NCBI RefSeq assembly: GCF_016859285.1
Contig: NC_053422.1
Span: forward strand, 22,333,001 to 22,397,000
Reading direction: 5' to 3'
DNA from: Xiphias gladius
Taxonomy: Eukaryota; Chordata; Actinopteri; Istiophoriformes; Xiphiidae
Length of the DNA: 64,000 bases
Shown: positions 24,050 to 56,400 of the stretch, one piece after another
Layout: every line of letters starts with the position of its first letter
Numbering within the stretch: position 1 is the first letter of the stretch
Notes under the pieces: model-generated
Told to the model about the DNA's origin: nothing
What the model saw: the letters and a program-made list of their open reading frames with translations, nothing else
Databases searched by the model: none
Position numbers and translations under genes: made by a program

Positions 24050-25474
24050 GTAAAGTCTCACTCTCAGTTTTTTCTTGAAATAAAACTGCCCTTTGTTCTA
24101 TTTCCTGAAATGATACTGCGTGTAGACAACGTTAAGAGGCTATTAGCTACCATCTGGGGTTTTCCTAGCCGGCTAACGTTAGCCAACGTTACCAGTACTG
24201 TACAGCGTTAGCGTTACACTATAATGATGTGTTACTACAGTGTTAGAGCTAGCAGATGTTAAAAAAAAAACACGGAGCTCGGTTAGAGATTAACAGTGGG
24301 CACGAAGTATAAATTGTGTGACCCGGCGGCTATATGTATGACCAGCACATTTGCATAGACCTAATTTCTTGCGTCTGTTTACGATGTCACCTACGATTAC
24401 ACTGCAGTTTAAAGGCAGCGTACAGTTAATGCTTTACACACTATGTCGACACGAAGTTAAAGTTGGCTGAATAACTTAACCACGTAACGAGACGCCTCGG
24501 AGATTGTGAAGCGACTTCGCTATAGTTTTATCACAACTAAAATGAATTAATGGTGTTTTGTAAGTGTACGTGGAGAACAATAAGTGTTGCGACACCACGA
24601 GCCTGGTTCCTCGAGTTCACCGTAACCATGTAAACACTCAGACACGTGACCACCCACATGGAGCAATGTTTGCTCTGTTGAACCTGAGTTATTTAAACTT
24701 GATTAGGTTTCATGAATTGATTTTCTTCGGTATTCTCTCTCTGCCCTGCTTTATTTGTAACTCTTATTGTATGTATTTCCCTTGGTTGAAAAAAGCGCTC
24801 AGATACTCACAGCCCATTAAAATAGCTATACCCTGTTAAAATCCTGCAATCAAAGTTAAATTAAAGAAATATATGTTAGCATTAGCAATGAAATGTACAG
24901 CTCTAAAGAAGGATACCCTTTAGAGTTATTGTATCGATGAATTAACTTGTGTAAGCACTACTTTAATACACAAGATGTAAATGCTTCCTGTATATCTCAA
25001 TAGTTTACACCAGAGCTAGACCAATAATTGGCCCAGCCAATCTATCAGCCGATTTTAACTTATTACAAATATAGATATTTGAGTTATCAGTAAACATGCT
25101 GGTCAATAATTAAAAATAAATTGCATTACTGAAATGGCAAAGCTCTGTTTTAGGTGGTAAGACAGAGACAGTCATGGCAGTGCATAGTTTAGCATTATAA
25201 GCCAACTCTCTCAGATATCAATGTTACCAGTGTCAATTGGGCTATAGGAAGTTTGTCTTATAAGATTCATTGTATTTTCCACATACAAATACAATACATG
25301 TGCAAAATCACTAGAAAAAACAGCTGTTTGATAAATAAACAGAATAACAAATGCAACATTTCCCTATAAAATGTAGTGGAATAAAAACAGAGCATCACAA
25401 AATATAAATAAGTGGCATGACAGCACCTCATAAGTAAATGTACTTTCTTATTCATCACCTGTTTCGCCTCACAG

Positions 25475-28190
<2,716 letters not shown>

Positions 28191-28870
28191 AGCCTTGTGA
28201 GCTGAGAGGAGGACGGAAAATGAGCTAAAAGACTGAAGAGAACATTCTCACACCAGAGGCACTGCTATGCTCCAGTGTGTAGAGCTGACAGCAGGGGATG
28301 GGGTACTTACTCAATTCACCCCGTCTCCTGAAAAATACATTTTAGCATACTTTTTTCAAATCCACACATTTGTGTTAATACATACATTTACACAATACTG
28401 AAGAGATGCAAACAGCGAGAGCTGCAGCGTGTAGGTCAAAGGTATGGTAGTGTGAGAGGAGCTGTCCCTGAACACGGCCTGTGAAGAAACATGGGGTCAA
28501 AGTGTTGGTCGGCCTCCTATTCCGTGTCTGTATTTCTATTGCCAATATGAAACAGAAAGTTGTTACCTTGAGTGTGAAGGAATCTACTTGCAAAGTTTAT
28601 ACATGTACATAAAGCCATTCAAATTTTGTTATGGTATTCAGCTGTAACCATCATTATATTGATGTTTTAAAGCATTTTAGTGTAGACTCTGAGGACTAGA
28701 TGCAGTTATTTGCATGTGTGGCTACCTATCGGAGTTTTTTTTTTTGTTTTGTTTTTTTTCAGCAGTAAAATACTTTTACTTGTCACCAAAGGAAAGATCT
28801 TTTGAAGACAATGGTTTGTTTGCCATACTATATCAATGCTCCATCAAACATTTAATAAAGTCTCCATACG
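28191..28870 (+). other. mospd1: mospd1 3' UTR
   Basis: Noncoding sequence from the mospd1 stop to AATAAA at 28854-28859, giving a 3' UTR of about 680 bases. Confidence 0.55.
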
Positions 28871-29234
28871 TCTGTCCAGTATAATGATCATAGATCAAAT
28901 CAGGACATTTTTTTTCACTTTACAAGTTTGGTCAGGAGGGTGTAGAGCACAGAACAGAGAAAGGCCTCTTTTAGTTTTGTAATGTTCAGTACTGAAAATA
29001 ATCTGCCTGCCTTGGGGACTGGGTGTTATCAGGTGTGACATCTGAAAACATGATTTGCGATTATTTGTGCACCAGTCCGTTCCAGGGCAGTAAATAAGGT
29101 TTGGAGATGACACTATCTTACTGTGGGATTGGTGTATGGTTGACATTTTAAATTAGTGCTTGTTTCAGTGCTCCGGTCAAAAAACATCATCTCGGGCTAT
29201 TTAAAACAGCTACACAAACATAATAAAGAAATAA

Positions 29235-30937
29235 TTTATTTAGTCCTGACGTCTGCTACGATGGCAACCACAAAAGACACAAGCATAGGCAAGGTGTTAG
29301 CCTGCTTGCTAGATTACAGCCATACAGTAAAGCATGACATTATTTGCTAAATTCATGCCCTGAATGCTTCATAAAATGACTAGGCAGTCGTCTTGCAGCA
29401 GGGCAAGACAGCTTTTTCAATTTTCTTACTTGTATAAAAGAAAAACGACATTCAGTAAATGAACTGCAACCAAACTTTTCCTCTCGTTACAGGGCACACT
29501 TTCATGAAATGATTCACAATCACTTCCTTTTGTACAATACATGAAAGGCTACAGCGCCATGAAGGGGTTCACATGTATAAGTTACACAGGAGATATGAAC
29601 AACGGAGCCATGACAGTGGAAAGTAAAGGCTCAACCTCAATATACTGTCTTTTTCTGGATACGTTGAGAGAAAGCACTTATAGTTCTATGAAGTGTTAAC
29701 ATCTTCCCTTCTTAAGACTTACACACAGGCTGAAACACTACAGGATCGAATATCCTGTGCAAAAAAAGCTTTTAATAAATGTAACCACAGCAGAAACAGC
29801 AGTCTCCTCACTCACAACATGGTGGTGCCATTTTGTTTTTACTGCACACTCCAGCAGTAAGTTGATTTGGTGTAAATGACAACAAAAATGGGTCACTTTT
29901 ACTGGGGATAGAAACCTATCGCCATCCAATTTTTATAATAAACATTTTTTTCCATAAATAAGAACATTTTGTCAGAAAAAAAAAAATCTTTTCTATACTT
30001 TGTTTATCTACAAAAAAACATCCTGACAAGAACACAGGATAGAGAGGAACCGTTAGTGTTGAAAGACCACCAGCGATGACCATCTTATTTCGTCCACAAT
30101 TCACTGCTAGGTGCATTAACTGCTCATAGTAGGCAATTAAAGTTGCAGTAAGTCATGGGGAGGGCCGTGTACAAGCCAAACTGAAAAATTTTCACCACAG
30201 TTCACAGCGTGTCTCATAAAAATATTCAGAATATCTGCTGAAAACATAACTTCTCTTACAGTATAACAGTAAGGAAATGTCCATAGTTGTACCCCAAAAG
30301 TAGTTTATGTTCCTTTAACAAAGAAAACTTGTTGCTGTTGAAGACCTGTGCCCGCATTCACCTCATAGCCAAACTATGTATGACATTTGACAAGGTTTAT
30401 ATGTACATAATTACAAACAAAGCAGGAAAACAATAAGTTAAATCTTTTCTTACAAAATCTGCAGACTGTGTACATACAACGGCCTGTGGACAGAAGTTTT
30501 CCAGCACAAAAAAAACAGGGAAAATGTACACATCCAAATAGTCTTTTTTTTTTGTCCAGTGCTCAATGTCTCTCTCCAGTGAGGGGAACTGGTAGGACAG
30601 ATTTGCAGGATAGCCACTTAAAAACACAATATCACTATGAAGCCAAGAACCATCCAAGATCCACTTCTAGCAGCTGGTGCTCACAGTGTCTTCAGTCGTT
30701 CCCCATTTTCACTGGGTCAACCTCTTAAACAAAACCTCATCCATGGCTTTCGTTTCCTCGATTCAAACATATCTTAGACCCTCCAAAGTGTAGCCATGAA
30801 AACAGCCATTCAGAAGCAAACATGGAAAATTAAACTCAATCTAGGCAATGGTCAAGTGGAGGGGCTGAGAAGGAAACTGGTTCCCTGGAAAGAGGGTCTT
30901 TTTGTGCGCCTTTTTAGTGTCTCTTGCTATCCCATTC
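29235..30937 (-). other. pabir2: pabir2 3' UTR (probable)
   Basis: Long AT-rich noncoding stretch after the pabir2 stop. The only clear minus-strand AATAAA is at 29235-29240. That leaves under 400 bases between it and the convergent mospd1 end. Confidence 0.35.
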
Positions 30938-35093
<4,156 letters not shown>

Positions 35094-36180
35094 TTCGCTA
35101 GCTAACGCTGCCTGTCACCTAGTCGTGAACTCAAAATGGCTAGCCGGCTCGGTTATGTTACATTTTTGCTCTCCGAACGTCGCTAACTTTACATGTTGTG
35201 AATAAACATCATCAATCAGGCAACTGACCTGACTTGAGACAAACTAGCTAACTCGATGTAGATCACTCACAGCAACCTGCAAGGCCCTATCGTCTGTACA
35301 ACTGTGGCGCCGAGGCAGCTTAACACTGGCTATTATTTATAACAGCGTTCTCTCTACAACTCTTCATATCATGACTATATGGTCAGCCAAAACTGGCATG
35401 TGCTAACGCTGCCTGTAACGTTATGACCAATCACCAACTATCCCGATGGATAGCATGCCATGGCTACATACCGCACAATGCCCGGCAACTGTTAGCTACC
35501 GACCCGTTAGTCTGCCGTTGCAAGGCAGCAGCGGTTGGCGACTGAAACACTACTCAACTACTCCTGCATGTTAGCGCGTTAAAATTAGCCAATTTAGCCA
35601 GCCGGTTACTTTGAGTACAAAATGAATGTTCGCCTAAAGTTTAACGTAGGTGGCCTTGATCTAGCGACGCTACTGTTAAGTGATTCTCATAGCGCGAGTC
35701 TACCCTCTAACACAGCGTAGCTAGCTAATGTGAGCTAGTGATATCTAATGCTTATCGCTAGCTAGTCGATTCAGCTACAGCCAACAGCCCAGCTACCTAG
35801 CCCGATGAGCTAACCAGCTTAGTTAGCATTAACACCAATGGCCACAATGCCATGTCCAGAGAGAGAGAAGCCAGGTCATCATTTCACTGAATGTTCCTAT
35901 CAGCCTGAAAACTACCACGGCTCACAGACTACAAACTAAACCGTGTCTGTTGTAAATATTATACGCTCTACAGTATCGTTTTGTTTTGTTTTTTTTCGTT
36001 TCTGCAGGGCGCCGCCAAAAATGAGCAGGATCCCAGATGATCACACCGGAGCTAGCTGCTAGCAGCAAACTTTACGCCCCTTTTAGCGTTAGCAGACCTG
36101 TCCAATCAAAAACACTGCATTTGCCGGCGTGCTCAAGCGAACATGGCCACCTCCATCCTCTGATTCCCGGATAAACTCTT
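35094..36180 (-). promoter_or_regulatory. pabir2: pabir2 upstream/promoter region
   Basis: GC-richer DNA upstream of the pabir2 start, packed with GCTAGC and GCTAAC words (35094-35840) and a CpG-containing GGCGCCGCC near 36010. The transcription start and any 5' noncoding exon cannot be fixed by eye. Confidence 0.4.
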
Positions 36181-36408
36181 TACAATCACTCTACATGCAA
36201 TGTTAAGAAGGTAACATTTCTCATCACACTTGAATAGCGTTTGACAAATGCAAATTTACCTGGTACCTTGACTTCTTTGCCCACAGGAAGCGCTATGCAG
36301 ACAACTCCTTAGGAGCATATAGGTCGTTCTGGCAGCTTTGGTGTTTTCATTTGTTATTTAGAGCAGCCAAGCACTGCACTGCTCCTGCTGTCATACTGGC
36401 TGCTAATA

Positions 36409-36440
36409 ATGTTAATGTTAAGTTAATGTTAATGTTAAGT
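36409..36440. repeat. short (GTTAAT)n tandem repeat
   Basis: Several GTTAATGTTAA units in direct repeat in intergenic DNA. Confidence 0.6.
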
Positions 36441-37199
36441 CTTCAGTGTGTAATTGGTTTCCCAGTTAATCTAACTATTGCAAAATATTGCTATAATATC
36501 AGTTAGAATAAAACTATCACATGTAAGTTTTCATCAAGTTTTGACCAACAAATGTTTGGTGTTTTAAATTGATGGTTAAAATAATTAAAATGACTTAAAA
36601 TCATTAAATTTAAAAAAAAAGATTAACTTTAATCCCTTATTCAGCATTTGTTTATTTGCAAATCATTCAGTGTCAGTATAAAATAATAAAGAAATGCAGG
36701 AACAATTTCAGATAAGCTCATATAACTGGACAAATAAAACTTTAAAAAAAAAATCTTATCTGCATCACTACTGCTTTTCCCAGTTTTTTCACCATTGATT
36801 GGCCAGAAATTATTCCAACATACCAAGTAGTTGGTATTAATTTGTATACAAAGCTTTATAGTAAACTCCACTAGTCACAGAAGGGGTGTGAACATTTAAC
36901 TGATATTGCAAAATTCAGTGGCTTAGAGCTATGGCACCACTGAATGAGAGCGTATAATATAGCTGAAATTTAGAAAGAAAAGGTAGTTAAATTAGGACAT
37001 TCAATGACTGAAATACTTAATCTGTATGTACCTAACATAAGATTGAATTACGTTTAACTTCGGTTGAACTATTGACTGAATATTTACACATCTGTAAACT
37101 ATACATATAGACAGGGGAAAAAATAAAAAGGAAAAACCTGAATAAATGAATGGAGAAACATAACGAATGCTGTGGCTGGTATACAAAATGCTGAGCAGG

Positions 37200-37880
37200 C
37201 CCAGTTGATTCTGATTTTGTATCAAGATGATAAGAGGAAAAGATTTAAGTGACTTTGAAAGAGGGTTCATTGTTGGGGCATGAATGGCAGGAGCATAAGT
37301 CACAAAGACTGTTCAACTGGCCTGTGTTTCAATAGGAACACTGACTAAAATAACATCTGCATTTAGATCTTTGGGAAAGACGTCAGTAAAGAGGATCGGA
37401 CATTGTGGTCAATCACGCAATTTTGATGACCGTGAAGCTCGTGCAGTAGTTCCACATGTAGGGAAAACAGAAGAAAGACTCTTCCTCAGGTGACTGAGAA
37501 TATCAATCCAGGACGTGATCAGACTGCTTCAGCAAGAACAGTTTGTCGAAAGTTACATAGAGAGGGATATTATAGTAGGTTTGCAGGTCACAAAGCCCTG
37601 ATTAGACATTTGGGAGTTCAGTGGTGCAAAAACCACAGGCACTGGTCTACAGAGATGTGGAAAAAAGTGACATGGTCAGATGAGTCATTCTTCACCATGT
37701 TCTCGACAAGTGAGCGAGTGCATGCGTGGCGTAGACCAAGAAAACAGTACGGGCCTGAATGCTTGATCCCTACAGTGAGGGGATCAGGTGGCTCTGTTAT
37801 GCTTAGGGGGGGGGCTTTTGCTGGTATGGTTTGGGTCCACTTGTCCCCTTAGAGGGAAGGGTCACTGCAAATCAATACCA
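37200..37880 (+). mobile_element. Tc1-like DNA transposon, 3'-truncated fossil
   Basis: Translation shows the Tc1 transposase of a common fish family: DLSDFERGFIVG near the start, then SLGKTSVKRIGHCG, DDREARAVV, TENINPGRDQTASARTV, KLHREGYYSR and WCKNHRHWSTEMWKKVTW. The last runs into the first catalytic Asp in SDES, followed by RVHAWRRP and GPECLIPTVRGSGGSVM. The frame is broken in at least three places. The region with the second Asp and the Glu is missing. No terminal inverted repeats were found. It lies between the pabir2 promoter and the hprt1 3' end. Confidence 0.85.
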
Positions 37881-38334
37881 TATTTCATCTTCAGCACACC
37901 AATGTTTAATTAGGGACAGCAGCAAACACTTGTGTTACTTTTCTACACTGAATCGTAAGAAAACATTCTCACACAACACAGTACCATAGAAAAGGGTTTT
38001 GTCCCAAAATATACATACAGATGTCAAGAAAATGTAACATTGTCTTTAAGTGTACCCATAATCGATTGTTCCAGGTAAAAGTAGAATTAAAATAAAAGCA
38101 ATACATATTAAAATATAAGTTTGTCAAATGTTGGAAATCTTATGGTAGCACAACAACTGTGATATTTTACTTAATATTAGCAGCATTGCTTTGAATAAAT
38201 TACTCCATTGCTTAAAAAAATAATTAATCAGTGTGGGGACATAGAAGCACTTTTTTCAGGCAAAGCTGGGCTCCATGATGTTCAATCCAGATGTGGTTCT
38301 ATCGAAAGCAATCAATTTTATCTATAGTTGAATA

Positions 38335-38374
<40 letters not shown>

Positions 38375-38545
38375 GGTGGCTTAAACAGAAAATGCAACTG
38401 TCAGGATTATCACCATATCAGTGAATCCTCAGGGACCCTGAGCAGGCTAAGTATTTCTTATGAGAGAAATATGACGTCATAAAATATAAAATGAGCCGCA
38501 AAAGGAAAAGATAACCATACATTAAAAATTGTTCCGAAGTGATCT
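37881..38545. other. region 3' of hprt1, includes its 3' UTR
   Basis: AT-rich DNA after the hprt1 stop. I found no AATAAA on the minus strand; an AGTAAA-like variant lies near 38162. A GT microsatellite sits at 38337-38375. No other gene was seen. Confidence 0.35.
38337..38375. repeat. (GT)n microsatellite
   Basis: A GT run with one GC interruption, in the likely hprt1 3' UTR or just beyond it. Confidence 0.9.
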
Positions 38546-44125
<5,580 letters not shown>

Positions 44126-44711
44126 GTCCGTGTACGTCCCTGCCGCGTTCCTCAGGTAGAGAAGCCCGCGATGTCGTCTCAGGTGGGGTTCGCCGACTCT
44201 TCACCCTTGTGACAGCAGCGCACACATGGAGGCGGCTAGCTCGGCTGCTACAAGAGGCGTCTGTCTTGTTCCGGACTGTGCAGGTTTGTGACGCGAGAGC
44301 TCGGCGGGCGAATCAAATGAGCCGAGCCGGCCTTAGCCCCGCCCCGGCGCGGGGTGGAGGCGCTCGAGCGGCCAGCAGTGCTGCCAAGCGTCTCACCGCA
44401 GTGCAAAGATTGCAGAGGATAACACCCAGCAATTCAGATTCCTAGGGAAAAAATACATCATTGCCGTCCTCAATCTCCTGTCTTGGTACAGATGTGGATA
44501 TAAATACGTTGTTTAGTTGCGTCTTACCCATAGGCCTGAGTCTTTAAGTGAAATGCACCTCATGATCATGGACTGCTGAGCAGAACTACTTTTTTTTTTT
44601 TTTTTTACCATTTTAGGGCAAGATGATCATTATGCGGGAAAGCATGTTGATTATGCAGTTTGCATACGTATAATGACGCTGTACAGTGAAAAAGGATGCC
44701 ATTTTCGATCA

Positions 44712-44920
44712 CCTACAAGGCTGCAGCTAATAATTCATTCTCAGATGAATCGACAACTTGTTTGGTTTGTAAAATGCCAATCACAATTACCTTTAGTGAT
44801 ACCTTCACACTGCTTGTTTAATAATTTTTTTCAAAAATAATTGCAAGCAAAAAGCAGAAAATCCTCACATTTGAGAAGCTAGAACCATGAAGTGTTTGGC
44901 ATTTTATTTCTAAACACTTA
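44712..44920. mobile_element. MITE fossil, family A (copy 3)
   Basis: Starts AGGCTGCAGCTAATAATTCA, then GATGAATCGACAACTTGTTTG, then AAAATCCTCACATTTGAGAA, and GTTTGGCATTTTATTTCTAA. It has the same word order as copy 1 near 5.2 kb. The far inverted end is not recognisable. Confidence 0.5.
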
Positions 44921-46977
44921 GCTATGGCCCTGTCCATGAGTCATAAGTTACTAACATCATACAATAATGTTATACACTGACAACTACATTTGCCAATAGA
45001 AGAAAAATCCAATTCTACAAGTTAGTCCGTACAAACAGAGACAACTTGCTCTGTAAACCAAAAATGATGACGATTCCACACTTTTGGGAGTTTACTACAC
45101 GCTAATACTAAGCCGGTTTTATGTGCCCAGTGTTTTCACAGTGGAGGCACCGAGATTAAAATACTATGCTATTGTCCCACAATATCAAGCATAAAGACAA
45201 TGGAGAAGCTACTCACAGCTGCAAAATATTAAGATGAATTGCAGATGGTGGGGAAACAGAAACAGCTGAAATAAGATCCTGGAAAACCCCAACTGAGTAT
45301 TACATATTTGAAAGTACATACTGCTTTATCTTTGTGGAGTTAAACTGGCAGTGGCACTCTAAAGTTGGGTGTTTGATGTTTGTCAGCGCACATATTGCAT
45401 CATCTCCTTTTAGTCCAAAACGGTAAAGTGCGTTCATTTCTACTAGAGGCTACTAATGGCAAAAACGGTGTACTCTGATCATCAGTATGTATATGATAGG
45501 TGGAAGGCCTTTTGACACATCACAGTAGGACAAGCACAGTTGTACATAATACAACTTTTGATGGCTGCATTCCAATTAGTTGCTTCCGTTTCAGGGTCCC
45601 GGTATTGTTCATGTTGATTTACTGTCACGCTGACGTGGCTCACTGGGACACTTGAATGGAACTTAGCCAGCATTAATGTTTTGAAGAAGAACCGCTTTAA
45701 AATCTCAAGGTTTACCGATGAAAGCTCCGTTTCCTATTTATTGTATAATACCCACAAAATCTTAGTGATTACCTAGGGCTTTCATATAAGTGTTATAGCT
45801 TATAAAGTGATTTGACTTTTAGCACACTACAAAAAGGCTTTACTATAAAATGCTATAGTGTGGCTCTACGGATGACTTGTTTAAGTACATAAGATTTTTA
45901 CATTTACTGCAGAACGAATGTTCCAGGTGGAAGCATGAGAGGCCTTGCTGTGACTGGAGTTTGTACAGCTAAGGTCATCGTGTAAAGCTGCATGGATTTT
46001 CTGAACTTGCTGCCAGTGTGACATTCCTCACTCTTCAAACATCATTACAAAACCTTAAACAACCTGCGACCTGCCATGAATACTGCTTTCAAGTTTTGAG
46101 CACCCTATGGACACACTTTCAAATGAAAAACTCACTTCACTCAGTAAATGTGTAAAATAAAATATTTTCTATTTCCAATCATTCATGGATACATTTGTAG
46201 AGATACAAGTAACAGTACATCAAACAAAGTCAAGCCAACTCTTCTAAAGAGCTCTACTTTGCCCTTTAGCAGCTAAATAAAAAAATGCCACCTTTAACAG
46301 TGGGAAAATCCAAGTGCATGCTGGCAAAACTTGTAATTGTGTCCGTCTGGAATCCAGATATTCAAAATTACTCATGATGATAATAATACAGTAGCAAAAT
46401 ATTACATATCAAGAAAGAAAGGCTAACATGTAAAGAGTATTCTTAAGACATGATTACAGAAACAAGGTAATCAAACTGCACAACTTCATAGAGAGACTAG
46501 TAACAAACAGACCCCTCTTAAAAGTGAGTCCTTTAGAAGCTAAGGAAGAGGAAGAATGTATCGATTTTCAGCAAGTGTGGGTCATGTAATTGGTGGGGAC
46601 ATGGGCATTGAGTGACAATCATTAGATCAGCTCTTAATCACGGCAATAATACATGTATTTGAAACTGAGCTCATAACTGACTCTTGGGAAAGATTAGCCA
46701 TGGCTTTTCATTTCCTGCAGCAGTGCCGTGCTCTGCTGAGTACCACCAGTCTGTGAAAAGCTCATCCAGTCAACTCAAAACAGGGTTTCATGAAGAAGAC
46801 GTCTGGTGCACATTGGGACGTCATGTTCACCTACTGGAAGAAATCGTGTGAAGGACTCATTGGAGTTTGCAGACCACAACTTTGTGAGTAGGCTAAGATT
46901 TAGTATAAAAAATATTTCTCCCTCGTCCTTGAGTACTTCTGTTTCCTCCCCATGTCCCTCCATCAGGACAACCTGTT

Positions 46978-46995
46978 TAAAAAAAAAAAAAAAAA
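46978..46995. repeat. poly(A) tract
   Basis: A short A run just beyond the predicted phf6 3' end. Confidence 0.8.
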
Positions 46996-47032
46996 TCATC
47001 AACCAAATGAAGGGAAATTTGTAAATTTCCAC

Positions 47033-47038
47033 TTTATT
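47033..47038 (-). terminator. phf6: phf6 polyadenylation signal
   Basis: TTTATT reads AATAAA on the minus strand, 84 bases after the phf6 stop. This would give a very short 3' UTR. Longer forms are possible. Confidence 0.45.
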
Positions 47039-47121
47039 TATCATCACATTTCACATGTGGACAATTACAAAGTTCTAACAATAGTTTGTGTGTGCAACTA
47101 CCATAACCATTATGAACGTAC

Positions 47122-53930
<6,809 letters not shown>

Positions 53931-55544
53931 GGCCAAAGGCTTTGTTGTTTGCCCAAAAGTCTAATGAAGAAACGAAATACCACAGAAATGATTAAGTGAG
54001 CATGACGAGATAACTTTGAATTACACTGGCTGCTAAACACTTTTAAGTAGATGTTTTCAAAGCAGTATAAAAACAATTTCCCACTCAATCATCCACTAAC
54101 AATGCCTTTATAAGTCATCTACTATGTCATCAAAACAGGTTTAACACACATTGATGCATTCGTCATACAGCTAGCTCATAATCACATCTCATATCTGTTT
54201 CAAACAGAATGCAGTAAGACTTTTTAATGCATACAGTATGTGCATGATGATCAGGGTCACTGGAAATGTCGCTAAAAAGTGAATGATGAAAGTGATGGCC
54301 CAACATATTAGCAGTAAGGTAATAAACAGAGTTTAATGTGGTCATATCTAGGGATAAAAATGTGTAAATCTGCATAACTGTCCTTAGTGTGAGTTGCTAA
54401 TCATCCCTTACATGTTCAGTTACTGAAGGGTTTTTTTCTTTCACCAACTATGAAGTGAGTGTTGTGAAATAATGAATATAACCCCTTGGAAAGGAGCCAT
54501 TAGAAAATATTTCCCAGAAATAGAAACAAAACTTTGACTCAACTACTACTTCATGTAACTCCAAAGTAGAGCAGCGAAAGTCACAAAAGAGGAGCCCTGT
54601 GTCCTAAAAACATTCCTAAAGTGTTTCTGAGCAAAGTGTCTGATGGATCACGCATGGGGCCCACACATTTGTTGCAGGTCTGCAGCTTGACATGGACTTT
54701 ATCAACTTCTGATCCGGGTTAACTGAATCATAACTGCATTATGGGGAGTTTCTGATGGCCTACAGTACGAATACCAAAATCCACAGAACAAGTGTATTTA
54801 ACAGTATCTGAAATTGCTGACCAATGCCAGATTTTTGTGAGATCTTGACTTTGTTTGAGGGAGGGAGTCAAAAACGTTGGTGTGTCATGATGGAAAGCAG
54901 GACAGTTAAAGACAATATCAGCATAAAACAGGCCTGCAATTAGAAATGTTCACCAGTCATCCTAGGACTAAATCAGATTAAACAGGAACAGAAAGGGAAA
55001 TCGACAGGAGCAGGAATCCCCTGCTGGAGGACCAGCAATCCATGTTACCTTACACAGGCGCTAATTTTAATACAGACAAACCCCCATACACACTCTTCTC
55101 CCATATTCTACCACACTTGTCAGCCCCAACTTGCACCCCCCACTTCTCTAAAAAAAATAAAAAATGTTATTCAGAGGAAAATTTGTAATGTTAGACTGTA
55201 TTGCCTGTTGCGATGAGCAGTGAAGACATACACATTACCAGCAACTGGGGTGATTTCAATATTAATATCGTTATATCATTTTCAGCTACGTTTTAATTAA
55301 AAGATTAGATGTGTATTAATCAACATTTTCTCTTGAAAAATCAAGCAAGATAGGTTGCGAACCCATCATTGTACTCTTTCGACGAGAGGAGTAGATCAAA
55401 CCTCCAAATGTGTGCTGTCATTTGCAGAGATAGAGTCTGATGTTGTCCACAACGTGCTGCAAGCGCCGCAGGTATATTAAATATGAGGATTAAAAAGATC
55501 TACTCAATCCTTCATAGTCCACAAACGAAAGTGGGTGTTTAAAA

Positions 55545-55592
55545 AAAAAAAGAAAAAAGAAAAAAAAGGAAAAAAAAAAAAAAAAAAAAAAT
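55545..55592. repeat. A/G-rich tract
   Basis: A runs broken by single or double G, in the 5' noncoding intron of phf6, next to a GC-rich island. Confidence 0.85.
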
Positions 55593-55720
55593 CACAATAG
55601 CAGTGTGCTGCGACGCCTTGATAGAGCCAATACAGCCATGATAGCAGGGCCAGGCTCTCACTGCGGCGGCTACAGCAGCGGAGCCAGCGTGCGAACACAC
55701 AGTACTCTCCATGTAAATAA
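55593..55720. other. GC-rich island in phf6 5' intron
   Basis: About 130 bases with CTGCGGCGGCTACAGCAGCGG and other CpG-rich words inside an AT-rich intron. Possibly an alternative first exon or promoter of phf6. No protein was recognised. Confidence 0.3.
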
Positions 55721-56257
55721 CACCAAAAATCCTTCATTTCAACCTCTTCTCCTCACCGAAATGCTCTCGTTTCACATTCCTGCACGCCATGGCGATGTTC
55801 TGGTCGATTTGTGACAGGAGCGAGCGAAATGTTAAAAAAAAACGCCTCAAAAATATATGCCACAAAGTTTTGAATTAAAGGGGGTGTGTGTCTCTTTCTC
55901 CACCAAACTAGCTGTAAGTGAAAACAATTTTCACTATGAACATCTCAACGCCCCGAAATCTCTCCCAAGGGCCTTTCATGCAGGAAAATAAAGGTCGAGG
56001 GTAGGAAAATATGACACATCGACATTATGTTCCTGCTGGAACCCGAAACACTGCGAATATTTCCCTTTAAATGTGGGAAATTATCATGACAGGCGCGGGT
56101 CTTTGCAAACCGTTTCGAAGTAAAGAGCGCCATACGTGATGTATCCCTGTGAAAAGAGAGCAGCCCAGCTTGTACGCCAGCAATACGGCCTGAAACGACA
56201 ATAGGCCATAAAATAAATCGGCTAACATCCAGCCGCGGACACAGCCTCGCATCTTAC

Positions 56258-56400
56258 CTGGTAATATAATCGTATCACGCTGAGACAGTAGAAAAGATGG
56301 AAAAACCGTTCCGGACAGAGACTGTGTTTCTTTCCGTCCTTCCGAAGTGATCGTGTGCTTTTCACACTAGCATCAAGCTAGCTACGATGTCCAAGACAGG
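56258..56400 (-). promoter_or_regulatory. phf6: phf6 noncoding first exon and promoter (probable)
   Basis: On the minus strand a good donor (ACCAG before GTAAGATG) ends an exon at 56258. This would splice to the CATTAG acceptor just above the phf6 ATG. Upstream lie GCTAGCTAC and CpG-rich words at 56370-56415. Confidence 0.45.

Larger units (their letters stand above)
44446..47032. other. intergenic spacer between hprt1 and phf6
   Basis: About 2.6 kb, mostly AT-rich, with a poly(T) tract at about 44590-44606 and one MITE remnant. No coding exon or RNA gene was recognised. Confidence 0.45.

Noticed and set aside
36180-38545. microRNA genes known near HPRT1/PLAC1 in mammals (miR-424/503/450 type)
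   Set aside because: I searched both strands by eye for their mature sequences and found none here.
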